NCBI RefSeq assembly: GCF_000024465.1
Contig: NC_014010.1
Location: 1,116,001-1,180,000, forward strand
Origin: Candidatus Puniceispirillum marinum IMCC1322
GTDB taxonomy: Bacteria > Pseudomonadota > Alphaproteobacteria > Puniceispirillales > Puniceispirillaceae
Length of the DNA: 64,000 bases
Reading direction: 5' to 3'
The notes below the pieces were generated by a model. It did not search any database and was not told the DNA's origin. It worked only from the letters and a program-made list of their open reading frames with translations. The number at the start of each line of letters is the position of its first letter. Within the stretch, counting starts at the first letter, position 1. Both the position numbers and the translations under genes were made by a program. This document shows positions 1 to 9,338 of this stretch, in pieces.

Positions 1-3000
1 TGTGGCATCGGGTTTCACCCATAGCTCATGCTGGTTCCGCACCTCAAACTTAATTTCACTGCGGTCTCGGATGAGATCAGACACCAGATCATCATTAATC
101 TTATAGAGGAAAAACGCCGGTGCAAACGAAGGAGTAATGGTCGCGACGGCGGCGGTTGAATAGGTCATATTCTCCCCGAGGACGACCGCTGTGTTGTCAA
201 GTATTATATCATCGTCCCTATAGAAGAAGAATACTTTCTCCATTCTCAACACATTGGTGCCATCACTCACATCCAGCTCAAGCTTGTAACTTCCGGCTCT
301 CGGCGGGGTGAAGCTTGTGCTCGTAACCGGAGTACCGAGTGTCACTGTACCTCGCGGATCCCTGCTCCAAGTCATCCATTTGTATGTGAAGGTAAGCTCA
401 ACACCCTCAGGATCTTTGAAATTTTCCTCATTAATTGAATATTCAACCCCTGAAGGCAACAGTAAATCTGTATCAACCGGTACGCTGCTTCTGCCGGTTC
501 CTGTCATAAGTTCAAGACTGCCAAATGGAATTTCATTCGCCACATCAGTCAACTGGATCGGGACATGAAGCTTTGCCGTGTTACCTTCTCTGTCCCTAAC
601 GGTGATTCGCAATTCAATCAGGCCATTCGGATTATGCTCGCTCTCGAAATCCAGGCTTTTATTAGCCTTGACCGAAAGCTTGCCATTACTTCTAACCGAA
701 AATCGCGTATCTATGGCGAAAGAGCCATCCGCCTGACGACTTTCAATCGTCATCACATACCCGACATATTCGGTGCCACGCAAGGCCGTAAACAGATTGG
801 AAACGCTCGATGTTAGGTAAAAACCTGTACCCTTTCCACTGGCATTTCCATGTGTTTCCTGGATTTCTTTCTGGGTAGCGTCCGGGTCACTAAAACCAAG
901 GGTCAGATCGCTTTGCAACGCGGTGTCGACGGTGAATTCCCCGCTAAAGTACCGTGACGAGCTACCTGATGCAGTCTCTGTGACGCGCAAACGGTAGGTT
1001 CCTGCCTCTGTCGGTGTGAAACGCACACTGGTTGCATTCGGCACATCCTGCCAAACATTGTTCACCTTCTGCTCCCATCCATAAGTACGCTGTGTCGGGT
1101 TAGTGCTAGAACCAGCAGATTTCAATGGAGCTGTTAGTGTTTCACCAGTATACGCTCTGTTATTTTCAACACCAAACACGGACAGGATTTCCTGTCCGAC
1201 TGGCATTTCCTGTCCGACTGGCGGATCACCGATGTCAGGTGTAGACTGTTCCACCACCACATTGATCCGCATGGTATATTCGGCGCTGAGGAGGCTGTCA
1301 TTATAATAATCATTGTACCTAAATTTGAACCCAAAATCGTAGCTCGCAGTCGGTTGATAGGTCAGACTAGGCAGGTCATTAATCGCGATCACCTGCCCCT
1401 TTGTCACATCACTATTGTTCAGCAACAGCCTTGCATTATTTGTTGGCAGACGGCTGATTATTACAGCCGTGACAGTCAAATCAGAATTCGTCATACGCGT
1501 GCCAGCCGTGAAATCGACCAGAGTGAAGCTCGTCACCTCATTCCCCTGAACGCTGGATTTCACCTTTGCGACCTGAAATTCTATCTCTTCTTGTATGACT
1601 GTATCTGATTTGTCAGTGGCCTTAATGATCAGGGTGATCGGATCGTAGGACGTGATAGTATTACCCTGTTTCAAAAACAGGGAATAGGACTGTTTGGGCG
1701 GTTCACCATTGAAATTAAATCCCGTTGGTCTGTTAATGCTAAAAGGAGCAATTCCAAAACGGTCATCACTCAGTTCAACTTTAACACCGAATTTTTCTAT
1801 GTTATCGTGAATGCTCCGGATGTTGTCCGGATCGTAAATTTCCAGACGAATCCCGGTATAGAAATTCTGAGCCGCTTCGGTGGTGGTTGGCAACACGAGT
1901 TGGTTTCCATTAATATTGATAACCGGATCTTCTAGAACGTTGTCCACATTCAGCGTGAATGTAATATCTGTAGAGCTCTCATCATTAATCTGGTGACGTA
2001 ACACAATCTCGTAGCTATCTGCTACCGTGCTGTCATCACCTTGACTTTGAGGTTGGGGTCTTAGCCGATCGTACTCTAACTCGGCATCCTTCTTCAACCA
2101 CAACTCATTACCGTTGCGGATTTCAAAAAGGCTCTGCAACACAGGATAATCGAGATATCTCAATCCATCGACGCTGAGAATTTCAACCGATCTGTTCGAA
2201 GAAATGGGGAGCTCAATGATTGCCAGACGCTTTGCCTCTGACACCACACCTTCATCCATTCTGTGATTATTCGGATTAGCCTGCAATGAGGAGGACGGTT
2301 CTTCTGGCACGTCATTGACCGTAATGGTCAGCGTGGCCGTATTTGTGCCACCATCACCGTCTATAACGCGGTAGGTAAAGACATCCGTAACCGTACTAGA
2401 TACAGTGCGCGCAACATAGCCATAGCTGCCATCATTATTCAGCGTCAGGGTGCCGTGGACGGTTCGCACGATAAATTGACCATCGGCATTAGGGAGCAAT
2501 CCAGTTGTGGCTGTGCCATCACCTGTCCAGATATGTGTAATCCGCAGAGCCGACCTGGCGGTTTCGGCATCGCTGTCATTGCTGATGACATTGCCACTTA
2601 TACTCGTCCCTTCATTCACCGCGTTGCTATCATCGTTGGCATCTGGCAAATCATTAACGGCGGTGATCTGAACCTGCAATGTTTTGGGTGTCGATGTTTG
2701 CCCAGCAACAGTAACCGTTACAATAAAATAATAATTATAGTCTGTCGGTGCCGCGCTGTTAATCGCCGCGGCATCATAAGTGATTTTATAAGCCCCGCTG
2801 GTTTCATGAAACCATAAGGTGGCAAGGGGCATTGTGACTTTATGCGTGAATTCCAGATCCGTAACGGCCTCTGGGTATCTATCAACCTGATTATTAGCAC
2901 TCGCATATATAGAAAAAATTTTGTTACCCGCAACAGTGGATGTGAAAATGCCGGTAACGTCATCAAAACTACCTTCACCGTTAGGCGGGTCTGTCAAAGC

Positions 3001-6000
3001 GGTGGGTTGGTCAATGTTGTCCAGTGCATTTGTCCGGGTGGCTTCTTGAAAGGTTACATTAGGTTGTGGAGCAAAAATATTTTTGTGCCTAAAGTCATCC
3101 CCAAAAATATTATCAAAAACGAGCAGAATGTTATTTGAACCTACATGAGCCCCTAGATAAACAGTGACCTTATGCGCACGACCGTCATATTCGTAGCTAA
3201 TGATGGTGTCTGCTGGAAGGGCGCTGCCATCGGCAGATCTGAAGATGATTTTTTCATATGTATTAAAGCCACTCTCATGACCCTGACGCTTGAATCCAGT
3301 GATTATATCCGCCTGTTCCAACGTGCCGGGCGTTGCATCAATAATATAGGTTTCGCGAACGCCATCTGTGCCTGTTAGCGTATCCCTGCCAGCATTCGTA
3401 ACACCATCATGCACGAAAGTCGGTGTGACACGGCCTTCAGTGAAAGCATAATTAGCACCTGGTTTAAGGTTTTCAGCGGTTAATTGAACGCCTTGAAGAA
3501 TAGCAAAGACACCTTGCCTGCCGCCACCGGCAAGCGCATTTTCCAATGAATTATAGATAAGGGTATCATTCCCCTCTACCCGCACCCAGATATTGTAATG
3601 TTCTGGCACGGCACTATTAAAACGAGTGTCTCTGGCAGGGTCACCAATTCGGATTTTGTCATGCCTAATTTCAAAACCGACAATTTTATCAGCTCCGGTT
3701 TTGGGCGACACATAATTATCAACCTTGAATGTATCGGCTATAGATGCCTGTCCCAAAAGAGTTTGAGGGCCAGTGTCCACCGAACCATCGCGTGGATCAC
3801 CAACGACAAAGGTTAAATTTTTTTCGATTCTGGTGTTATCGCTAGATCTAGTTACCCTAACAGTAAGTCTAATGGTGTCGCCATCCGAGAATGCATTGGT
3901 CTGACTGGTTACGACTTTATAAAGATTACCCTCAATATGCTGAACAGCGAATGTATATCTATAATCACTTGTTATATTAAAAGGACTAGCCCCACCTGAT
4001 ACGGTGAATCTAATGCCGGTATCTGTACCATGTTGCACCGTGCCCGCCATCAGGGTCGAATGTGCGGTAAACGCTATCTCAACGGCTTCTTGTGGCTGTG
4101 GCTGTGGTTGTGTGGGGGCATCATTTACCTCAATGCTCAGTCGGGCCGTAGCCGTGCCGCCAGTACCGTCTGACACGCGGTAGGTAAAGTGATCATAAAC
4201 CAAAGGAATTAATCTGGCGAAATCTATATCGTCGTTCGCTTGATAACTATAGGCGCCCTTATCATTCAGTGTCAGGGTGCCATATTGACCTTGTAAGCTA
4301 TTGCCAATGGTGCCCGCCGTCCCGCCTGTGCCATTACCTGTCCAGATATGTGTAATCCGCAGAGCCGACCTGGCGGTTTCGGCATCGCTGTCATTGCTGA
4401 TGACATTGCCACTTATACTCGTCCCTTCATTGACCGCGTTGCTATCATCGTTGGCATCTGGCAAATCATTAACGGCGGTGATCTGAACCTGCAATGTTTT
4501 GGGTGTCGATGTTTGCCCAGCAACAGTAACCGTTACAATAAAATAATAATTATAGTCTGTCGGTGCCGCGCTGTTAATCGCCGCGGCATCATAAGTGATT
4601 TTATAAGCCCCGCTGGTTTCATGAAACCATAAGGTGGCAAGGGGCATTGTGACTTTATGCGTGAAAGTTGGATTACTGGTTCTTTCGGCTCCGGTTAGGC
4701 GCACTTCGTTAGCAACGCTGTAGGTTTTGGTACCCGAATCGGGGGATGTGAACGTGCCGGTAACGTCAGCAAAATTATCAGTCTCAGATGTGTCAACAAT
4801 AGGTCTTGGATTGGCAATGGTGTTCAATGTTGGCACTTGCAGTGGCGGGGTGGTAACGGTGAACGGATCCGAATGAAAGGGGGCGCTGGTGGCGCTGAAC
4901 ACACTATCACGCGCCGTCACCTCTAGCCGATAGGTGCCTGCCTCACTCGGGGTGAAATTTGCGCTGGTTGCATTCGGCACATATTGCCATTGGCCATTCA
5001 CCTGCTGCTTCTGCCATTTATAGTCAAAGTCCAATGAACTGTCATCAGGGTCAGTTAGCCCATCCGTCTGCGCCGTGACCCCCTCGCCGCCTATCTCCAC
5101 ATTACCATTTGTCAGACCGCTAACCGAAACCGTACCTGTCGTCGGACGATCCTGTGGCGGGGTGGTAACGGTGAATGTCGCCGAATAAAAGGGGGCGCTG
5201 GTGGCGTTGAACACACTATCACGCGCCGTCACCTCTAGCCGATAGGTGCCTGCCTCACTCGGGGTGAAATTTGCGCTGGTTGCATTCGGCACATATTGCC
5301 ATTGGCCATCCGCCTGCCGCTTCTGCCATTTATAGTCAAAGTCCAATGAACTGTCATCAGGGTCAGTTAGGTTAGTAACCGCCGTGACCGCGGTGCCTGT
5401 ATCCACATTGCTACCTGCCAGATTGCTACTGCTAACCGAAACCGTACCTGTCGTCGGACGATCCTGTGGCGGGGTGGTAACGGTGAACGGATCCGAATGA
5501 AAGGGGGCGCTGGTGGCGTTGAACACACTATCACGCGCCGTCACCTCTAGCCGATAGGTGCCCTCCTCACTCGGGGTGAAACGCACACTGGTTTCATTCG
5601 GCACATATTGCCATTGGCCATTCACCTGCTTCTGCCATTTATAGTCAAAGTCCAATTCATCGTCATCAGGGTCAGTTAGCCCATCCGTCTGCGCCGTGAC
5701 CGCGGTGCCTGTCTCCACATTGCTACCTGCCACATTGCTCCTTGCCAGATTGCTAACCGAAACCGTACCTGTCGTCGGACGATCCTGTGGCGGGGTGGTA
5801 ACGGTGAATGTCGCCGAATAAAAGGGGGCGCTGGTGGCGTTGAACACATCATCATCCACCGCCGTCACCTCTAGCCGATAGGTGCCCTCCTCACTCGGGG
5901 TGAAATTTGCGCTGGTTGCATTCGGCACATATTGCCATTGGCCATCCGCCTGCCGCTTCTGCCATTTATAGTCAAAGTCCAATGAACTGTCATCAGGGTC

Positions 6001-7620
6001 AGTTAGCCCATCCGTCTGCGCCGTGACCCCCTCGCCGCCTATCTCCACATTACCATTTGTCAGACCGCTAACCGAAACCGTACCTGTCGTCGGATCGTTT
6101 TGGTTCGTGATGTGAACAGTGACTGTTTTTGACACAGAACGTGTGGGATCGCTTGCCGTAATGCGCAATGTGATGACACCATTCGGGTTGTCAGCATGTT
6201 CATAATCGAATTGCTGACCAGCCTTGACATAAAGCTTGTTATTTTTAACTTCAAACCGCGTGTCACGGACAAAGCGATTACCCACCTGCCGCTCAATAAC
6301 AATGGGCTGTAAATTCCCATCAGCATCATCTGCCCGCACATCTATGTTCAAATTAATCTCTGAAGGGGTGCGTGCATTGCCGATGGTTTCGTTCAGTGCG
6401 GCCTGCGGACGTGCCTGCGAGACAGTCAAAGTTGGCGGATATTCAATATCACCAACGGTGAAGCTGACATCCTTGGTAATGCGGTTGCTGGTGTTGCCGT
6501 CAATGACGGTGATCCTTAAGTCAATCGTCTCACCCGAGGTAAAGGTAGCGCGCGCGTTGGCGACGATTTGGTAGCCGCTAGCCAGATCACCCGTAAGCTT
6601 GAAACGATTATCACCGGATATAGCGACCCTAGGCGTACGGTAGCCCGACTCACCACTGTCAGCGTCAGTCACACTAAAGCTAACACCAATATTGGTGTCG
6701 CCCGCGAGCGTGCCTTCATCCAAATTGGCGTTATTCGTTACGGCCACCACAGGATCATATTCGATTGCCTCTACTTGACGCGCAACCTCCTGCTTCAACG
6801 CAGTAAGTGCAGCTTTAAGTTCAGCTCTTAATCGGTCTATTTCTTGTGCGTTCTGCTGAATATCATTCTGATTCCGTGCAATATTATCCTCATTCTGCTT
6901 AATTTGAGAGGAAATACGGGGCAATATTTTTTCGACAGCCTTGCGGACGGCTTTCCTGATAGGGTCATTGGTTTCTTCATAGATGTTTTGCTGTAAAGGA
7001 TTGTATTGCTCAGGCAAATCTTCCCGATTTATGCTTTTCCTAGCAAGGCCATGTGTGATCGGTGAAACAATGTTGGCATTAGGCACAGACAAAAGGGTGT
7101 CTGGTAATTGACCTGCATATTTAGTGTTTCTTGTATCGACCATCACGGCTTTGTTTTGATGCTCGGCTGGCACTTGACCGCTATACCTACCTTGTTCGTT
7201 GGTCTGGCCAGGGATGCGATAATCATCTTCATCAATTCTTTGGTTGTTGTTCACATCCAGCCACGCAACGCCACCGCTGAATGGTTTGTTATGTACAAAG
7301 CCTGATTTTTGCACCATAGCCGGTGCGGCCGGTGCGGCCGGTGCGGCCGGTGTGGATGGCGTACCGCTGGTCGCTGGCCCACCGCCACCGCCACCACCGC
7401 CGCCGCCACAGGCTGCCAGCATCAGCACCAATGGCCAGAAACCGGGGGATAAAGAAGGTGCCACACGAGACGCCAGAGGATAAGATGTGGAAGCGGAAAC
7501 AGCAGACAGGCTGGAACCCGATAAAAGCGCACGCGAAATCACAGATAATGATGCCGCATCGTGACGGCGCATATCCGCGTTATTCTTATCAACGTTATTT
7601 AGGCGATAATCATCAGGCAT
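1..7620 (-). CDS. Giant repeat-rich putative surface lipoprotein/adhesin, 3' end outside window
   Basis: The minus frame is open from the ATG at 7620 to the window edge, at least 2540 codons with no stop found. A GGAG lies about 7 nt upstream of the ATG. After about 55 residues comes a hydrophobic stretch ending LMLAAC (Cys71), then ten glycines and an Ala/Pro linker; this resembles a lipobox placed unusually far from the N-terminus. Then follow a DVNNNQ-type carboxypeptidase-regulatory-like segment (about 115-145), a coiled coil (about 230-285), cadherin-like repeats, four tandem Ig-like modules (about 511-930), two VCBS-like domains (DANDDSNAVNEGT) and serralysin/RTX-like segments (about 1280-1500). 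The Asp-rich motifs suggest calcium binding. Family knowledge suggests an exported adhesin or surface protein; substrate and secretion route are unknown because the C-terminus is missing. Confidence 0.85.
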   Translation of the reverse strand, partial: MPDDYRLNNVDKNNADMRRHDAASLSVISRALLSGSSLSAVSASTSYPLASRVAPSLSPGFWPLVLMLAACGGGGGGGGGGPATSGTPSTPAAPAAPAAPAMVQKSGFVHNKPFSGGVAWLDVNNNQRIDEDDYRIPGQTNEQGRYSGQVPAEHQNKAVMVDTRNTKYAGQLPDTLLSVPNANIVSPITHGLARKSINREDLPEQYNPLQQNIYEETNDPIRKAVRKAVEKILPRISSQIKQNEDNIARNQNDIQQNAQEIDRLRAELKAALTALKQEVARQVEAIEYDPVVAVTNNANLDEGTLAGDTNIGVSFSVTDADSGESGYRTPRVAISGDNRFKLTGDLASGYQIVANARATFTSGETIDLRITVIDGNTSNRITKDVSFTVGDIEYPPTLTVSQARPQAALNETIGNARTPSEINLNIDVRADDADGNLQPIVIERQVGNRFVRDTRFEVKNNKLYVKAGQQFDYEHADNPNGVITLRITASDPTRSVSKTVTVHITNQNDPTTGTVSVSGLTNGNVEIGGEGVTAQTDGLTDPDDSSLDFDYKWQKRQADGQWQYVPNATSANFTPSEEGTYRLEVTAVDDDVFNATSAPFYSATFTVTTPPQDRPTTGTVSVSNLARSNVAGSNVETGTAVTAQTDGLTDPDDDELDFDYKWQKQVNGQWQYVPNETSVRFTPSEEGTYRLEVTARDSVFNATSAPFHSDPFTVTTPPQDRPTTGTVSVSSSNLAGSNVDTGTAVTAVTNLTDPDDSSLDFDYKWQKRQADGQWQYVPNATSANFTPSEAGTYRLEVTARDSVFNATSAPFYSATFTVTTPPQDRPTTGTVSVSGLTNGNVEIGGEGVTAQTDGLTDPDDSSLDFDYKWQKQQVNGQWQYVPNATSANFTPSEAGTYRLEVTARDSVFSATSAPFHSDPFTVTTPPLQVPTLNTIANPRPIVDTSETDNFADVTGTFTSPDSGTKTYSVANEVRLTGAERTSNPTFTHKVTMPLATLWFHETSGAYKITYDAAAINSAAPTDYNYYFIVTVTVAGQTSTPKTLQVQITAVNDLPDANDDSNAVNEGTSISGNVISNDSDAETARSALRITHIWTGNGTGGTAGTIGNSLQGQYGTLTLNDKGAYSYQANDDIDFARLIPLVYDHFTYRVSDGTGGTATARLSIEVNDAPTQPQPQPQEAVEIAFTAHSTLMAGTVQHGTDTGIRFTVSGGASPFNITSDYRYTFAVQHIEGNLYKVVTSQTNAFSDGDTIRLTVRVTRSSDNTRIEKNLTFVVGDPRDGSVDTGPQTLLGQASIADTFKVDNYVSPKTGADKIVGFEIRHDKIRIGDPARDTRFNSAVPEHYNIWVRVEGNDTLIYNSLENALAGGGRQGVFAILQGVQLTAENLKPGANYAFTEGRVTPTFVHDGVTNAGRDTLTGTDGVRETYIIDATPGTLEQADIITGFKRQGHESGFNTYEKIIFRSADGSALPADTIISYEYDGRAHKVTVYLGAHVGSNNILLVFDNIFGDDFRHKNIFAPQPNVTFQEATRTNALDNIDQPTALTDPPNGEGSFDDVTGIFTSTVAGNKIFSIYASANNQVDRYPEAVTDLEFTHKVTMPLATLWFHETSGAYKITYDAAAINSAAPTDYNYYFIVTVTVAGQTSTPKTLQVQITAVNDLPDANDDSNAVNEGTSISGNVISNDSDAETARSALRITHIWTGDGTATTGLLPNADGQFIVRTVHGTLTLNNDGSYGYVARTVSSTVTDVFTYRVIDGDGGTNTATLTITVNDVPEEPSSSLQANPNNHRMDEGVVSEAKRLAIIELPISSNRSVEILSVDGLRYLDYPVLQSLFEIRNGNELWLKKDAELEYDRLRPQPQSQGDDSTVADSYEIVLRHQINDESSTDITFTLNVDNVLEDPVININGNQLVLPTTTEAAQNFYTGIRLEIYDPDNIRSIHDNIEKFGVKVELSDDRFGIAPFSINRPTGFNFNGEPPKQSYSLFLKQGNTITSYDPITLIIKATDKSDTVIQEEIEFQVAKVKSSVQGNEVTSFTLVDFTAGTRMTNSDLTVTAVIISRLPTNNARLLLNNSDVTKGQVIAINDLPSLTYQPTASYDFGFKFRYNDYYNDSLLSAEYTMRINVVVEQSTPDIGDPPVGQEMPVGQEILSVFGVENNRAYTGETLTAPLKSAGSSTNPTQRTYGWEQKVNNVWQDVPNATSVRFTPTEAGTYRLRVTETASGSSSRYFSGEFTVDTALQSDLTLGFSDPDATQKEIQETHGNASGKGTGFYLTSSVSNLFTALRGTEYVGYVMTIESRQADGSFAIDTRFSVRSNGKLSVKANKSLDFESEHNPNGLIELRITVRDREGNTAKLHVPIQLTDVANEIPFGSLELMTGTGRSSVPVDTDLLLPSGVEYSINEENFKDPEGVELTFTYKWMTWSRDPRGTVTLGTPVTSTSFTPPRAGSYKLELDVSDGTNVLRMEKVFFFYRDDDIILDNTAVVLGENMTYSTAAVATITPSFAPAFFLYKINDDLVSDLIRDRSEIKFEVRNQHELWVKPDAT
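1187..1222 (-). repeat. 18-bp tandem duplication inside the giant gene
   Basis: Two exact copies of an 18-bp unit (1187-1204 and 1205-1222) encode a doubled PVGQE(M/I) hexapeptide. In-frame; looks like slippage or a short duplication. Confidence 0.8.
2521..2850 (-). repeat. 330-bp duplicated VCBS-adjacent segment, copy 2
   Basis: Copy 2 of the direct repeat described at 4336-4665. Flanking sequence diverges sharply at both ends, so the identity is limited to this block. Confidence 0.92.
4336..4665 (-). repeat. 330-bp duplicated VCBS-adjacent segment, copy 1
   Basis: Copy 1 of a direct repeat, 1815 bp (605 codons) from copy 2 at 2521-2850. I found one difference over 330 bp (g at 4432, c at 2617), which leaves the encoded Val unchanged. 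The segment codes for the end of one cadherin-like fold and the start of a VCBS-like domain. Confidence 0.92.
4831..6090 (-). repeat. Four tandem Ig-like coding modules of 312-321 bp
   Basis: Four consecutive in-frame units run 6090-5776 (315 bp), 5775-5455 (321 bp), 5454-5143 (312 bp) and 5142 to about 4831. Each starts TTGTVSVS, contains DFDYKWQK and ends FTVTTPP. Long stretches are identical at the nucleotide level. All lengths are multiples of three, so copy number can change without breaking the frame. More diverged relatives of the module lie near 940-1110 and 240-460. Confidence 0.9.
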
Positions 7621-7687
7621 CTACGACTCCAAACACAACTTCCAAGAATCAAACTTCGATTCTGAAAATTATATTCGGGGTCGGTTA

Positions 7688-7716
7688 ATTATACGTTAAT
7701 TAGCAGCAATTAATTT
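7688..7716 (-). promoter_or_regulatory. Possible promoter of the giant surface-protein gene
   Basis: On the minus strand a perfect TATAAT lies at 7693-7688, about 68 nt upstream of the ATG at 7620. The hexamer 17 nt upstream (AAATTA) is a poor -35. The surrounding 7621-7756 is AT-rich and holds no gene. Confidence 0.35.
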
Positions 7717-7756
7717 TGATGATTTATATGTGGTGTAACAAACTGGCAAATGGGGG

Positions 7757-8926
7757 CTATTTGGCCAATTCGGTTTCAACAAGGCACGCCCAGTAGCTGG
7801 CACCCAAGGGCAGAAGCTCGTCGTTAAAATCATAGCGCGCATTATGCAGATTGCCATCGGCCTCAGGTTGACCCGCACCAAGCCAGATATAAGCACCGGG
7901 CTTTTCTTCAAGCATGAAGGCAAAATCCTCGGACGCCATTGATGGTTCGATATCGGTAACGATTTTATCAGCACCCAAAACAGACGCGGCAACAGACGCA
8001 GCGCGATCAGCCTCAGCCAGATGATTGACTGTTGGTGGATAACCCGCGATCCAGTCAAGCTCAAGCTCACATCCATGCGCCGCGGCGGTGGTGGCGGCAA
8101 TTTCGCGAATGGACGCTTCCAATAAAGCCCGCACATCTGCCGAAAAGGCGCGTGCCGTCCCCGCCAGACGCGCGGTGCCCGGAATAACATTCATCGCACT
8201 GCCCGCTTCGAAAATTGTTACCGACACAACCGCCGGTGACAAAGGTGACACCCGGCGTGAAACAATGCTTTGCAATGATTGCACCAAGGCAGAACCGCAA
8301 ATAATCGGATCAACCCCCTGATGCGGCATAGCACCATGCGCACCAACGCCATTCAGGCGAATGTCGAACATATCAGCCGCCGCCATACAAGCACCCCGAT
8401 GCACCCCGACAGTCCCCACATCAACCCCCGGCCAATTATGCATACCCCAGACGGTTTGCATGTCGAACTGGGTGAACAGACCATCATCGGCCATGGCTTT
8501 GGCACCGGCGCCTTCTTCTTCGGCAGGCTGAAAAATGAAATAGACAGTGCCGTCAAAATTCCGTGTTTCAGCCAGATATTGCGCCGCCCCCAATAACATT
8601 GTCGAATGGCCATCATGCCCACAGGCATGCATGCGTCCATCTATCTGCGAGGCATGTTCGAATTCGTTCAATTCCTGCATCGGCAAGGCATCCATATCGG
8701 CGCGCAATCCTATCGCCGCATTGCTGTTTCCATTACCACGCAAAACACCCACAACACCGGTTTTACCCATGCCACGATGCACCTCGATACCAAAGGATGC
8801 GAGCTTGTCAGCGATAAAATCCGACGTCCAGACTTCCTCATAGGCGATTTCAGGATGCGCATGCAGAAGATGTCGCCAGCCACGCATATCATCATGTCGG
8901 TCAGCGATCGAATTTATAACAGCCAT
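7757..8926 (-). CDS. M20 family amidohydrolase (hippurate hydrolase/aminoacylase-like)
   Basis: 389 residues, the usual length for the M20D amidohydrolase family (HipO, IAA-amino-acid hydrolases, N-acyl amino acid deacetylases). Visible metal-site motifs are RADMDALPM (about 75-83), HACGHDGH (100-107), PAEEEG (about 134-139) and His163 in MHNWP. A dimerisation-domain motif AHGAMPHQG lies near 216. Binuclear zinc or manganese hydrolysis of an N-acyl amide bond is expected, in the cytoplasm. The start is well supported by GAGGAG 9 nt upstream. The gene is divergent from soxBDAG, so its substrate may be an N-acylated or N-methylated amino acid, but nothing in the sequence fixes it. Confidence 0.9.
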   Translation of the reverse strand: MAVINSIADRHDDMRGWRHLLHAHPEIAYEEVWTSDFIADKLASFGIEVHRGMGKTGVVGVLRGNGNSNAAIGLRADMDALPMQELNEFEHASQIDGRMHACGHDGHSTMLLGAAQYLAETRNFDGTVYFIFQPAEEEGAGAKAMADDGLFTQFDMQTVWGMHNWPGVDVGTVGVHRGACMAAADMFDIRLNGVGAHGAMPHQGVDPIICGSALVQSLQSIVSRRVSPLSPAVVSVTIFEAGSAMNVIPGTARLAGTARAFSADVRALLEASIREIAATTAAAHGCELELDWIAGYPPTVNHLAEADRAASVAASVLGADKIVTDIEPSMASEDFAFMLEEKPGAYIWLGAGQPEADGNLHNARYDFNDELLPLGASYWACLVETELAK

Positions 8927-9338
8927 AGGGCGCTCCTCATATCATTTACCATTACATCATTGAATGCATCATAGGACGACGGGGTGATGCTGGCCATGCC
9001 CAATAATGGCATAATCGCAACCAGCGTCAAGCACGAGCAACTTTACGCATAGCGGCAGCTTGAATTTATATTCTGCTTGCGGGGATTTTAAGTTTTTGGT
9101 GTCAATTTCATAACGGATTTTACTATTCTTCGGGTGTGGAAATTGGTATTGACTGTGAGATTGCGCCAAAATCTAGGCTATTAGAGCTACGTTTGGTGCG
9201 CATGTCGAAAGAAACAAAACCCGCGTCGCTGACAAGACAGGGATCGACCTGACCAAAGCGCAGTGTGTGACGCTACATTTAGCATCGAATGTTCCGGCTC
9301 AATATCGGGGCAGAGATGGTTATTTAGGAGTAGATGAC
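8927..9338. other. 412-bp divergent intergenic region, no gene
   Basis: The region separates the divergent M20 hydrolase and soxB. I see no credible small gene, tRNA or riboswitch (in particular no glycine-riboswitch core). It presumably carries both promoters. A TTGACT at 9149-9154 is a possible -35 toward soxB, but the -10 at the right spacing (TCTAGG) is poor. Confidence 0.5.

Noticed and set aside
2455-2817. Plus-strand open frames at 2455-2817 and 4348-4632 encoding nearly identical peptides
   Set aside because: They are antisense shadows of the 330-bp duplicated segment of the giant minus-strand gene; the coding frame there is the minus one with domain-like protein sequence.
7244-7483. 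Plus-strand peptide with a run of prolines
   Set aside because: The proline run is the complement of the ten-glycine run of the giant minus-strand protein.
8927-9338. Glycine riboswitch or small gene upstream of soxB
   Set aside because: No riboswitch core and no open frame with coding character or a ribosome binding site.
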